Assembly (NCBI GenBank): GCA_036504515.1
Contig: DASXVA010000009.1
Coordinates: 434,001 to 498,000 of the forward strand
DNA length: 64,000 bases
DNA from: AWTP1-18 sp036504515
Lineage (GTDB): Bacteria; Pseudomonadota; Gammaproteobacteria; Burkholderiales; Rhodocyclaceae
Direction: 5' to 3'
Shown here: positions 49,677 to 57,398 of the stretch, one piece after another
How positions within the stretch are numbered: position 1 is the stretch's first letter
Layout: every line of letters begins with the position of its first letter
Translations under genes and position numbers: made by a program
The notes under the pieces: model-generated
Seen by the model: the letters and a program-made list of their open reading frames with translations, nothing else
What the model was told of the DNA's origin: nothing
The model's database searches: none

Positions 49677-51157
49677 CAGGCAGTTCCTTTCTCGGGTACG
49701 GCGTGCAGCAATGCTTTCAACAGGTGCCAGCAACGGGCCACGGATGCCACATCCACCCGCTCGCCGGGGGCATGGGCGCCCACGATGTCGGGGCCGAAGG
49801 AGATCATATCCATGGCTGGGTATTTACCCCCGATCAGGCCGCATTCCAGCCCGGCGTGGATCACCTTCACTTCCGCGATTTGATCGAATTCTTTCTGGAA
49901 CACTTGCTGAGTCAGGGACAGCAAGGGTGAAGCCGGATTGGGCTTCCAGCCGGGGTAAGCCCCCACCTGTTCCACCGCCATGCCGGCCAGGGCAAACAGA
50001 TCGGTCACTTCCGCCGCCAGTTCCACCGCCGCCGCATCCACCAGGGAACGCAGCATGAACACCGCTTCCGCTTTACCCTCGGCAATGCTGATCACGCCCA
50101 GATTGAGGGAGGTTTCCACCGTCCCCGGCGCTTGCAAGCTCCAGCGCTTGATGCCCTGGGGCGCCGCGTGCAGCGCCGCCAAAATGCGGGCTTGGTCGGC
50201 GGCAGCCATTACCTTGCGGGTTGCGCCATCGGCCAGGGTTTCCACCAGCACCGTCACGCCTTCATCCACCCCTAGCAGGTCTTTGCGGAACTGTTCGCCG
50301 AGCAAGGCAGCCTGCTGACGCAGCGCCTCAAGCTGGGTAGAAGGAATGGCAATCACAGCACCCGCTTCCCGGGGCAGGGCGTTACGGGACGAGCCGCCCT
50401 TCAAGGAAATCAGTCGCAGCGGCAGGCCCGTGTTTTCCAGGCTCCGCAGCAGGCGGATCAGCAGCTTGATGGCGTGGCCCCGTTCGCGGTGGATGTCGAT
50501 GCCGGAATGGCCGCCCATCAAGCCTTTCACCGTGAGGCTCAGCACCTCGTGGTCGGCGGGCAGGGCTTCCTGCTGCCAGTCGCTGGTGATCACCGTATCC
50601 ATGCCGCCGGCGCAGCCCAGATACACAGCGCCCCATTCCTCGGTGTCGATATTGACCAGCAATTCCCCTTGCAGCAGGCCCTCGGGCAGCTTGCGGGCGC
50701 CGCCCATGCCGGCTTCTTCATCTACCGTCAGCAGCACTTCCAGGGGGCCGTGGGCCAAACCTTCAACTTCATGGCCTTCCAGGGCCGCCAGGGCCAGGGC
50801 CACGCCAATGCCGTTATCGGCGCCCAGGGTCGTGTTTTCTGCAATCAGCCAACCGCCCTTGAGCACCGGGCGGATCGGGTCTTGGTGAAAGTCGTGGCTG
50901 ATGCCGTCATTCTTCTGGCACACCATGTCGATGTGGCCCTGCAAGGTCACCGTCTTGCGGTTTTCCATGCCTTTGGTGGCGGGCTTGCGCACAATCAGGT
51001 TGCCCGCCGCATCCACCAAAGTACTCAAGCCGCGAGATTCGGCCCATTGCTGAAGCTGTTCCCGCAGCGCCGTTTCATGCTTGGAGGGGCGGGGAATCCG
51101 GCACAGGGTTGCAAAGTGCTGCCAGACGATTTGGGGTTCCAGTGTGGCGATATCCAT
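49676..51157 (-). CDS. pepD: Cytosolic aminoacyl-histidine dipeptidase
   Basis: PepD is an M20-type zinc dipeptidase. The 493-residue product has the metal ligands in LQGHIDMVCQ, TTLGADNGIGV and TVDEEAGMGGAR, and the C-terminal HAGLECGLIGGKYP. Length is normal. It overlaps the carbonic anhydrase gene by one base (TGATG). The upstream region 51158-51382 contains two intergenic repeats. Confidence 0.96.
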   Translation of the reverse strand: MDIATLEPQIVWQHFATLCRIPRPSKHETALREQLQQWAESRGLSTLVDAAGNLIVRKPATKGMENRKTVTLQGHIDMVCQKNDGISHDFHQDPIRPVLKGGWLIAENTTLGADNGIGVALALAALEGHEVEGLAHGPLEVLLTVDEEAGMGGARKLPEGLLQGELLVNIDTEEWGAVYLGCAGGMDTVITSDWQQEALPADHEVLSLTVKGLMGGHSGIDIHRERGHAIKLLIRLLRSLENTGLPLRLISLKGGSSRNALPREAGAVIAIPSTQLEALRQQAALLGEQFRKDLLGVDEGVTVLVETLADGATRKVMAAADQARILAALHAAPQGIKRWSLQAPGTVETSLNLGVISIAEGKAEAVFMLRSLVDAAAVELAAEVTDLFALAGMAVEQVGAYPGWKPNPASPLLSLTQQVFQKEFDQIAEVKVIHAGLECGLIGGKYPAMDMISFGPDIVGAHAPGERVDVASVARCWHLLKALLHAVPEKGTA

Positions 51158-51198
51158 GGCGGTTTTCCGGGGTTAAGGGAAACACTGATTAAATTGTG

Positions 51199-51226
51199 AC
51201 CGTTCGGGCTGAGCTTGACGAAGGAG
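51199..51226. repeat. Common intergenic repeat half-site upstream of pepD
   Basis: ACCGTTCGGGCTGAGCTTGA followed by CGAAGGAG matches the CGTTCGGGCTGAGC..GTCGAAGG-type repeat seen in many proteobacterial intergenic regions. Only one arm is present, so it looks like a remnant. Confidence 0.5.
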
Positions 51227-51239
51227 TTACTGCGAACCA

Positions 51240-51382
51240 CGCAACCCATCCCGTCCTCCCCTTGTCAGGGGAGAGGCCTGCTGCCCAAAGCTGATTTGCA
51301 CGAACTCCCCCCTGACAAGGGGGGCTGGGGGGGTTAAAAACCTCGGCAAATCCATTATTGACGGTTTTGGAGACAGCTTTTA
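51240..51382. repeat. MITE-like intergenic repeat, copy 2
   Basis: The central 100 or more bases match copy 1 closely (both contain the CTCCCCTTGTCAGGGGAG piece, a GAGGCCTGCTGC segment, and CCCCTGACAAGGGG). The right end GACAGCTTTTA resembles the copy 1 left end. The left terminal repeat of copy 2 is not recognisable. The right end coincides with the TAA stop of hslO. Confidence 0.72.
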
Positions 51383-52234
51383 GTGAATGGTGCGTTTGGG
51401 GGTAGGGAAGAGTTGTTCCATCACTTCCGGACCGTAGCGGTAGGTGTGGTTGCAGATGTCGTCCACGATCACGATCTCGCCCTTTTCCGCCAGCAGACTG
51501 GTGAGTTCTTCCTTGCCCAGGGATTGCAGCATGCCCAGCACCTTTTCTTCGTCCCGGGGGCAGTAGTAGCTGGCGGGCAGGGCCTCGAACAGGCGCACGG
51601 TTTCCTCGGGGAACAAGCGGCCCAGCAGTTCTTCCGGCGGCAGGGCCAGCTCCCAGGGTTTCACTGTATCCGCCAGCAACTGCACGCGGTTCCAGCCGTC
51701 CTCGTCCCGCTTGTCCGCATCGGGCAGCTTTTGCAGGAAGAGGCCGCAGGCATGGTGCTCGTCGGCACTCAACCAAAGGCGGGAAGGAGCCTGTTCCGAG
51801 GTTTCCAGATAGTGCTCAAAAATCTCGGCTACGGTATTGCCTTCCAGGGGCACAAAGCTCTGGTAAGGCCGGTCCAGAGCCGTGTTCGATTGCAAGGTCA
51901 GCACCAATTGGCCGTCCCCCAGCAACTCTGGCACCGGGGCCGGCGCCAGATCAGCCGGGGCCTTGGCCAATCCGCGCAAGCGCAGTTGCTCATCGCAATC
52001 CACCACCAGCAGCCGCAGGGCGCCATGGCCTTGCACCTGAAAAGACAGCCGACCCGGCGTCTTCAAATTGCTGCCGATCAGGGCCGTCACCGCTGCCATC
52101 TGGCCCAGCAGGTCCCGGGCGGCAGGGGCGTATTCACGACCGGCCTGCATGCCCAGCCAGGCGGTATCCAGGTGAACAATGGCACCGCGAATATCCAAAT
52201 CTTCCAGCAAAAAACGGCTGACGCTATCAGTCAT
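51380..52234 (-). CDS. hslO: Hsp33-like holdase HslO with incomplete zinc site
   Basis: Hsp33 is a redox-switched holdase. The 284-residue protein has the usual fold and motifs (FLLEDLDIRGAIVHL, LSFQVQGHGALRLLVVD, LQSNTALDRPYQSFVPL, ETVRLFEALPASYYC). Its C-terminal redox domain is unusual. The family's CxC is CPR (Cys225, Arg227) and the CxxC is DDIC (Asp258, Cys261), so only two of the four zinc-binding cysteines remain. The thermal or oxidative switch may work differently or not at all. It is transcribed leftward after the yffB-like gene, six bases away. Confidence 0.92.
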   Translation of the reverse strand: MTDSVSRFLLEDLDIRGAIVHLDTAWLGMQAGREYAPAARDLLGQMAAVTALIGSNLKTPGRLSFQVQGHGALRLLVVDCDEQLRLRGLAKAPADLAPAPVPELLGDGQLVLTLQSNTALDRPYQSFVPLEGNTVAEIFEHYLETSEQAPSRLWLSADEHHACGLFLQKLPDADKRDEDGWNRVQLLADTVKPWELALPPEELLGRLFPEETVRLFEALPASYYCPRDEEKVLGMLQSLGKEELTSLLAEKGEIVIVDDICNHTYRYGPEVMEQLFPTPKRTIH

Positions 52235-52240
52235 GGGGGA

Positions 52241-52588
52241 TCAATTCACAAAGCTGGCAAACAGGGCGGGATCAAATCCCACCAACAACTGGCCGGTAGA
52301 GGTTTCCACCACCGGGCGCTTGATCAAACTGGGATTCGCCACCATCAGGGCCACCGCCTTGCTCTGGGTCGTGATTTCCTGATCTTCGGGTGAAAGCTTG
52401 CGGTAGGTCGTGCCCTTGGTATTCACCAGGGTCTTCCAGCCGATGGTGCGACACCACTCCACCAGCCGCTCGCGAGGAACGCCTTCCTTCTTATAGTCGT
52501 GAAAACTGTATTCGATGCCGCGCTCTTCGCACCAGTCGAAGGCTTTCTTCATGGTGCTGCAATTCTTGATGCCGTAAATCTTGGTCAT
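52241..52588 (-). CDS. ArsC/Spx-family reductase (YffB-like)
   Basis: The 115-residue protein has the thioredoxin-like fold with one catalytic cysteine in IKNCSTMKKAF and later KTLVNTKGTTYRKL and SLIKRPVVE, which matches YffB-type ArsC relatives. They have weak glutathione-dependent reductase activity; arsenate reduction is not certain. A GGAG ribosome-binding site precedes the ATG. It lies directly upstream of hslO, so the two may share a stress role. Confidence 0.9.
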   Translation of the reverse strand: MTKIYGIKNCSTMKKAFDWCEERGIEYSFHDYKKEGVPRERLVEWCRTIGWKTLVNTKGTTYRKLSPEDQEITTQSKAVALMVANPSLIKRPVVETSTGQLLVGFDPALFASFVN

Positions 52589-52725
52589 GGGCCGCTCCTG
52601 CGTTGAAGCGGCGATTTTAACAGGCGCTTCGTCATGCTTTTCTTGAAAGCATGCTCAGCTTGTTTGGGGAAAGAGTAGTGTTGTTGGTTGGGTTATCTGA
52701 CCCGTTTATCGTCCAGAGGTCGTGT

Positions 52726-53271
52726 CTATTCTCGATCTAGCTGTGATGCCAATTGGCGAGCTTGATCCCACACTAAATTTACAAGGTCTAAAAAATCACG
52801 TTCGGTGATCCCTTCCCAGCCTTCAGCTGCTGTGCTCATGCGAAGAACACCTAGTGTTCTACTGTCTTCAGTATCAAAGTGCTTAACTACACGTGATTGG
52901 CGTCGCTCCCAATCAGAGTGCGCAATCATCTTGTCGCGAGCATCAATGATCTGCTCATGAAGTTCCATTAGTCGTTGATCATTTGATACAGCTAATCGTG
53001 CAATGTCCGCCTTTGAATCGGCCTGTCCTTTAGCATTCCAATTAGTCTTGAAGCTACGTGCATAGACGATGATTGCTGCGATCATGACCGCAGAGTGCAT
53101 ATTTCCCTCAGGATCAAGAACTCCCGCCTTGCGTTGCTCAATTAACAACCTTAAAAAATCACCAGCCCTTGCTGCATCCTTTGATAGGAGATGAAAACGA
53201 TTCGCCGTCTGTTCGTTTTCGGTAAGTGCAAGATTGTCAATGTCATTTTGTTTTTGTTCAACTTTCGTCAC
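52726..53271 (-). CDS. Possible independent HEPN-like gene within the fusion
   Basis: A GTG at 53271 (VTKVEQKQND) is preceded by AAAGGAG at five bases. Translation from here yields a 181-residue soluble protein with the R112-x5-H118 motif, helices before and after, and no membrane segment. If this start is used, the cell makes both the fused and the free domain. It could originally have been a separate gene beside the MFS gene. HEPN assignment rests on the motif and all-helical look. Confidence 0.5.
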   Translation of the reverse strand: MTKVEQKQNDIDNLALTENEQTANRFHLLSKDAARAGDFLRLLIEQRKAGVLDPEGNMHSAVMIAAIIVYARSFKTNWNAKGQADSKADIARLAVSNDQRLMELHEQIIDARDKMIAHSDWERRQSRVVKHFDTEDSRTLGVLRMSTAAEGWEGITERDFLDLVNLVWDQARQLASQLDRE

Positions 53272-54477
53272 GTTAACTCCTTTGTTGATCGCTTTCAGTT
53301 GAAAAAATTCTTTAATTGCCCAGATAAGCCCAAACGTTCCCAAACTTCCTAAGGCTATCCCCCATGCCAGCGGCCCATTCCCGGTCGCATCTAGTACCAC
53401 GCCAAAAACCAGCGGCGCGACAAAGCCCGCGCCAAATCCCAGCAGCGAATACAGTGCCATAGCCGCGCCCCGGTGGGCCGGTGGGGTTACTTCCACCAGT
53501 CCCGCCGTGAGGGAGGCCGAATCGGCCATGACGGCGATGAAGTAGAAGGCCAGCACCAGCAACATCAGCCACCAAGGTGCACTGGCGGCGAAGCCGGCCA
53601 GCCAGCAGAGCAGGGCGGCGGCCAGCATGACTCCGGCGATCCAGCGTTTGCGGCCCAGTCTGCCGGCGGCTTCGTTGCCGAGAATGCTGGCAGGGATGCC
53701 CAGTAGGTTGATGGCGGCAGCGGCTTCTGTTGCGGTGAGCCAGGGTTGGCCGGCGGAGAGGCTGTAGCCGAAGGCGATGAAGGCCACCATCCAGGAGCGC
53801 AGGCCGAAGAGTTCCCAGCAGTGGGCGCCGTAACCGAGGATGTAGGTTCGGGTTTCCTTTTGTTCCAGTACGTCGCCGAAGCGGGGCAGCCAGCCGCTTT
53901 GGCGATGTACCTCGGGGGCTTGCGGAGCGAGGGCGACGAGGAAGATTGCCGCCGCCAGTAGCGGACCGACAGCCAGCAGGGCGACGGTGGTGGACCATGG
54001 GAGGGTCTTGCCCAGTTGCCCGGCAAGGATGAGGGACAAGCTGGTGCCGATGCCGAAGGTGGCGGTGTAGAAGGCGATGTAGCGGGACTGGCGCGGGTTC
54101 TGCACTCGGTCGGTGAGGGCCTTGAGGCCTGGCATGTAGGTGCCCGCCAGACCAGCCCCGGTCAGAGCCTGGAAGGCGGCAGCAGTGAAAGCCCCCTGGG
54201 CGAAGGCGGCAAAGCCCGTCATCCCGGCGATGGCGATAAAGCAGGAAACGATGAACACCTTGCGGGCATCGAGCCGGTCGGTTATGCCGGTGAGAAAAGG
54301 TACGGCCACCATGTAGCCGAAAAAGAATGCGCCGCCGACAAAGCCTGCTTCGGCCCCGCTCATGCCCCACAGGGCCTTGAGCTCCATGAGGAAGGCCGGG
54401 TAGGCGGCAAAGCCCGTCATGCTCAGGGCTTCGGCCAGGCAAATGAGGGCGACGATGCGGCGCGGGCCGTGGGACAT
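52726..54477 (-). CDS. MFS transporter fused to a HEPN-like C-terminal domain
   Basis: The first 402 residues form a complete 12-helix MFS transporter (ALSMTGFAAYPAFL; TDRLDARKVF; PGLKALTDRV). After an abrupt change in composition, residues 403-583 form an unrelated, soluble, helical domain containing ARDKMIAHSD (R514-x5-H520), the Rx4-6H pattern of HEPN RNases. The DNA for the C-terminal part, and for the last 25 or so residues of the MFS part, is visibly richer in A+T. The reading frame runs through without a stop. A ribosome-binding site and GTG lie at the junction (separate feature), so fusion by insertion is likely. Confidence 0.82.
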   Translation of the reverse strand: MSHGPRRIVALICLAEALSMTGFAAYPAFLMELKALWGMSGAEAGFVGGAFFFGYMVAVPFLTGITDRLDARKVFIVSCFIAIAGMTGFAAFAQGAFTAAAFQALTGAGLAGTYMPGLKALTDRVQNPRQSRYIAFYTATFGIGTSLSLILAGQLGKTLPWSTTVALLAVGPLLAAAIFLVALAPQAPEVHRQSGWLPRFGDVLEQKETRTYILGYGAHCWELFGLRSWMVAFIAFGYSLSAGQPWLTATEAAAAINLLGIPASILGNEAAGRLGRKRWIAGVMLAAALLCWLAGFAASAPWWLMLLVLAFYFIAVMADSASLTAGLVEVTPPAHRGAAMALYSLLGFGAGFVAPLVFGVVLDATGNGPLAWGIALGSLGTFGLIWAIKEFFQLKAINKGVNVTKVEQKQNDIDNLALTENEQTANRFHLLSKDAARAGDFLRLLIEQRKAGVLDPEGNMHSAVMIAAIIVYARSFKTNWNAKGQADSKADIARLAVSNDQRLMELHEQIIDARDKMIAHSDWERRQSRVVKHFDTEDSRTLGVLRMSTAAEGWEGITERDFLDLVNLVWDQARQLASQLDRE

Positions 54478-54618
54478 AGAGATAAGGGGGCTCGGGCAAA
54501 GACAATGTGCCTACCTTAACGCAAACTCCCCCACGGTGTTGGCAATCAGTATTGCTGTTCGTGGGACAACTCTTGTCCGTCGTTGGTTGGATTAATTAAA
54601 CAGATAACAAAGTCTGCG

Positions 54619-55590
54619 TTACCTGAATTCCATCAGGTCGTTTGCCACCGTGACAGGGCCTTTGTAGAACTTGCGAACCTCATTCGCCCAGGAAGCGTAG
54701 TCGTCGTTGCCTTTACGAGGAGTCAGGTGTGTCAGTACAACTGATTTAACGCGTGCACGAGTCGCCAACTCGCCAACCTCTTTTGTCGACAAATGACCCC
54801 TGGCAGCTTGTTCCATGATGCGGGTTTGTTCTTGGGGCGTCATGGCCTGCCATTGACCGGTTTCAATCAGAATTTTCTTCCGGTCCTCAATGGAGTTCAC
54901 TTCGGAAAACAAAATATCGCTACCTGAGGCCAGCCTCTCCGTTTCCGGATTGGGGCCTGTATCTCCGGTGAACAACAATACCTTGTTGGGGGTTTCTATC
55001 CGGTAGGAATACGAGTATTCCTTCGTGTCCTGATGCGCCCCATGGTGAAAGTCGAAATGGTTGTTGGCAGCAGCAATAACCTTAATGTTTTCATCCTGGT
55101 AAATCACTCCCGGCAATACGTCATGTCCAAAAAAGACCTTGTCCAAAGGAATGGTTCTTCCGCCATCCTTGATCCGAATGTCAGCGCTGAATTTGTAATA
55201 GGCAATTGCGGCATCAACCAGTGCCTTGGTTTTGGGCGGACCAAACACATTAATTGGCTCGGTCCGCTTGCTGTCCCATGAGGTCGAAAGCAGCATGCCA
55301 AGCCCGCCAGTGTGGTCGTCATGGTGATGCGTTATGAAAATAGTGCCAATATCCTGCAAGCGAACACCAGCCTCTGCGAGCCGACGGACAACGCCATCAC
55401 CAGCATCAATCACGTAATGCCTGCCGTTAACCGTGATCAGGTTTGAGGATTGAGCTCTTGTGGGGCTAGGAAATGGCCCAGCCAAGGTTCCCAGCGTAAT
55501 GACGCTGGTTTCAGCAAACACTACAGCGCTAAGTGTCTGGAGCAGTGCTGCAATGCTCACCAAAAGAATTTTCTGACCAGTTTTGTACAT
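54619..55590 (-). CDS. Exported metallo-beta-lactamase fold hydrolase
   Basis: The 323-residue protein has an N-terminal signal peptide (about 25 residues ending near VVFAETS) and the MBL metal motif THHHDDHTGG at about residues 88-97. Later ligands occur in ANNHFDFHHG, FTGDTGPN and VLTHLTPRKG. It resembles RNase Z/ElaC-like or arylsulfatase-like MBL proteins in plan, but it is exported, so a small-molecule substrate is likely. ATG at 55590 is preferred over a GTG at 55596; no strong ribosome-binding site for either. Confidence 0.87.
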   Translation of the reverse strand: MYKTGQKILLVSIAALLQTLSAVVFAETSVITLGTLAGPFPSPTRAQSSNLITVNGRHYVIDAGDGVVRRLAEAGVRLQDIGTIFITHHHDDHTGGLGMLLSTSWDSKRTEPINVFGPPKTKALVDAAIAYYKFSADIRIKDGGRTIPLDKVFFGHDVLPGVIYQDENIKVIAAANNHFDFHHGAHQDTKEYSYSYRIETPNKVLLFTGDTGPNPETERLASGSDILFSEVNSIEDRKKILIETGQWQAMTPQEQTRIMEQAARGHLSTKEVGELATRARVKSVVLTHLTPRKGNDDYASWANEVRKFYKGPVTVANDLMEFR

Positions 55591-55710
55591 TTGCACGGGC
55601 TCTGAACAAGTTAGCCCACGATTCTAGAAAGTGGATACCTGCAGCCTTCTAAGAATTGTGCATAACCAATTGCAGTGCAGTGTTACACCCGAAAGAGCGG
55701 TCGCTTGCGA

Positions 55711-56934
55711 CTAGTGCCCTTGCAGGCTTTCGGCCTTTCGCAGTTGGGGAAACCAGCGCATCCACAGGCCCGTGACGGCAAGGCTGCAAACGCCGCCCAG
55801 GATCACGGCGGGGACGGCGCCGAACAGGGCGGCGGTGACCCCGGATTCGAATTCGCCTAGCTGGTTCGAGGCGCCGATGAAGATGCTGTTCACGGCGCTG
55901 ACTCTGCCCCGCATGTGGTCGGGGGTTTGCAGTTGCACCAAGGAGCCGCGGATCACCACGCTGACCATGTCCGCCGCGCCGAGCAGGGCCAGTAACAGGA
56001 GCGAAAGCCACAGATTGCTGGAAAGACCGAAGCCGATGGTGGCGAGGCTGAAAAGGGCGACGGAGGCGAACAGGATGTGGCCCACCCGCTTGTCCAGAGG
56101 ATGCCGAGCCAGCCAGAAGGAAATGATCAGGGCGCCCACGGCCGGGGCGGAACGCAGCAAGCCCAGACCCCAGGGGCCGGTGTGGAGCAGTTCTTCGGCG
56201 ATGATGGGCATCAGGGCGGTGGCGCCGCCGAAGAGCACGGCAAACATGTCGAGGGAAATGGCACCGAGCACGACCCGCTGACCGCGAATGAAGATCAAAC
56301 CGTCGATGAATTTTTTCCACTGGCCGTCGTCGTTGCCCGGTGTCGCAGGCGGTTGCGGGGGGATGGCCATGAAGGCGATGGCGGCGACCACAAACAGGGT
56401 GAGGGTAACGCCATAGACCACGGTGGCGCCAAAGGCATAGAGCAGGCCGCCCAGGGCGGGGCCGATGATGAAAGCGGCCTGAATGGCCGAGGCACTGACC
56501 GCCACGGCCCGGGAGAGCAGGGCGGCGGGCACCAGATTGGGCAACAGGGCCGAAGTGGCAGGCATGTCAAAAGCCCGGGCGGTGCCGGACAGGGCGACCA
56601 ACGCGAAGATCCAGTGACGGCTGATCTGGTCCGTGACGGTCAGGATCAATAGGACGGTGAGGGCGATGACCTGGATGAGCTGGGCGGCGACGGCGATTTT
56701 CTTGCGGTCATGGCTGTCGGCCAGATTGCCGGCGGTGGCGGTCAGCAGCAGTCGGGGCAGAAACTGGAACAGGCCCACCAGCCCCAGGTCCATGGCGCTG
56801 CCGGTGAGTTGGTAAATCTGCCAGGCCACGGCCACGGTGAGCATCTGGTTGGCGGCGGCGGAGGCGATGCGGGCCAGCCAGAAGCGGATGAAAGTGGGGT
56901 ACTGCAGCAGTTTTTGCTGAGGGTCGGAAGACAC
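55711..56934 (-). CDS. MFS exporter, EntS-like
   Basis: A 12-helix major facilitator with the MFS_3/EntS pattern: FIRFWLARIASAAANQ in the first helix region, NLADSHDRKKIAVAA (motif A variant), DMPATSALLPNLVP, and MRGRVSAVNSIFIGASNQLGEFESG. Substrates in this group include siderophores and drugs. The chosen GTG (56934) gives SSDPQQKLLQYPTF; a GTG at 56991 would add 19 unusual residues. Neither has a clear ribosome-binding site. Confidence 0.85.
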   Translation of the reverse strand: MSSDPQQKLLQYPTFIRFWLARIASAAANQMLTVAVAWQIYQLTGSAMDLGLVGLFQFLPRLLLTATAGNLADSHDRKKIAVAAQLIQVIALTVLLILTVTDQISRHWIFALVALSGTARAFDMPATSALLPNLVPAALLSRAVAVSASAIQAAFIIGPALGGLLYAFGATVVYGVTLTLFVVAAIAFMAIPPQPPATPGNDDGQWKKFIDGLIFIRGQRVVLGAISLDMFAVLFGGATALMPIIAEELLHTGPWGLGLLRSAPAVGALIISFWLARHPLDKRVGHILFASVALFSLATIGFGLSSNLWLSLLLLALLGAADMVSVVIRGSLVQLQTPDHMRGRVSAVNSIFIGASNQLGEFESGVTAALFGAVPAVILGGVCSLAVTGLWMRWFPQLRKAESLQGH

Positions 56935-56991
56935 GGGCGTTGGCAATCGGTGGCGGTGAAAACAAGACCGCCACCCGGGCGAAAGATTCAC

Positions 56992-57314
56992 CGGGGCGGC
57001 GGTCGTTCGGAGTGCATCGCTGGAGTCAGAACCTTGCTGGCGGCGATGCGGCTGCCGCTACTTTATCAGCCTTGGCTGACAGGGAAGTTAGGGCTGTTTG
57101 CTTGGGGAAACCACTGCTCAGGTGATTGCTGCGGCGCGCCTTGCGGAAAAACTGCAGCCCACTTCATTGCTTGAGTTGAATTATTTTCACAATGTAAATC
57201 GGGCTTTCATTGGCAGTAAACCGCATGGTTAAGGGATAGTTGTTACGAGCGATAGGGGAACTGCCAACCAATTCCCTAAAGTTTGTGAAATAAATTCACC
57301 ACAGGAAATCCAAC
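56992..57314. other. Non-coding region upstream of the MFS exporter with nested inverted repeats
   Basis: No gene is supported in this roughly 320-base stretch. From about 57180 to 57297 there are nested complementary segments. The outer arms are TTATTTTCACAA and TTTGTGAAATAA; the inner arms are TTGGCAGT and ACTGCCAA. They could form one long imperfect hairpin. Promoter sequences for the MFS gene must lie at the left side. Confidence 0.5.
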
Positions 57315-57337
57315 AAAAAGCCCAGCCGAAGCGGGGC
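57315..57337 (-). terminator. Terminator downstream of tex
   Basis: On the minus strand GCCCCGC-TTCG-GCTGGGC (one mismatch) is followed by a five-T run. It lies about 60 bases past the tex stop. Confidence 0.7.
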
Positions 57338-57398
57338 AATCTGGCCGGGATTGTGCAGGCTTTCCTCGGCCTGAACTTCGCCCGTAATCAGCCCGAAC

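Noticed and set aside
55649..56320. Frame of 223 codons overlapping the end of the EntS-like MFS gene
   Set aside because: It shadows the MFS frame, is Arg/His-rich and has no motif.
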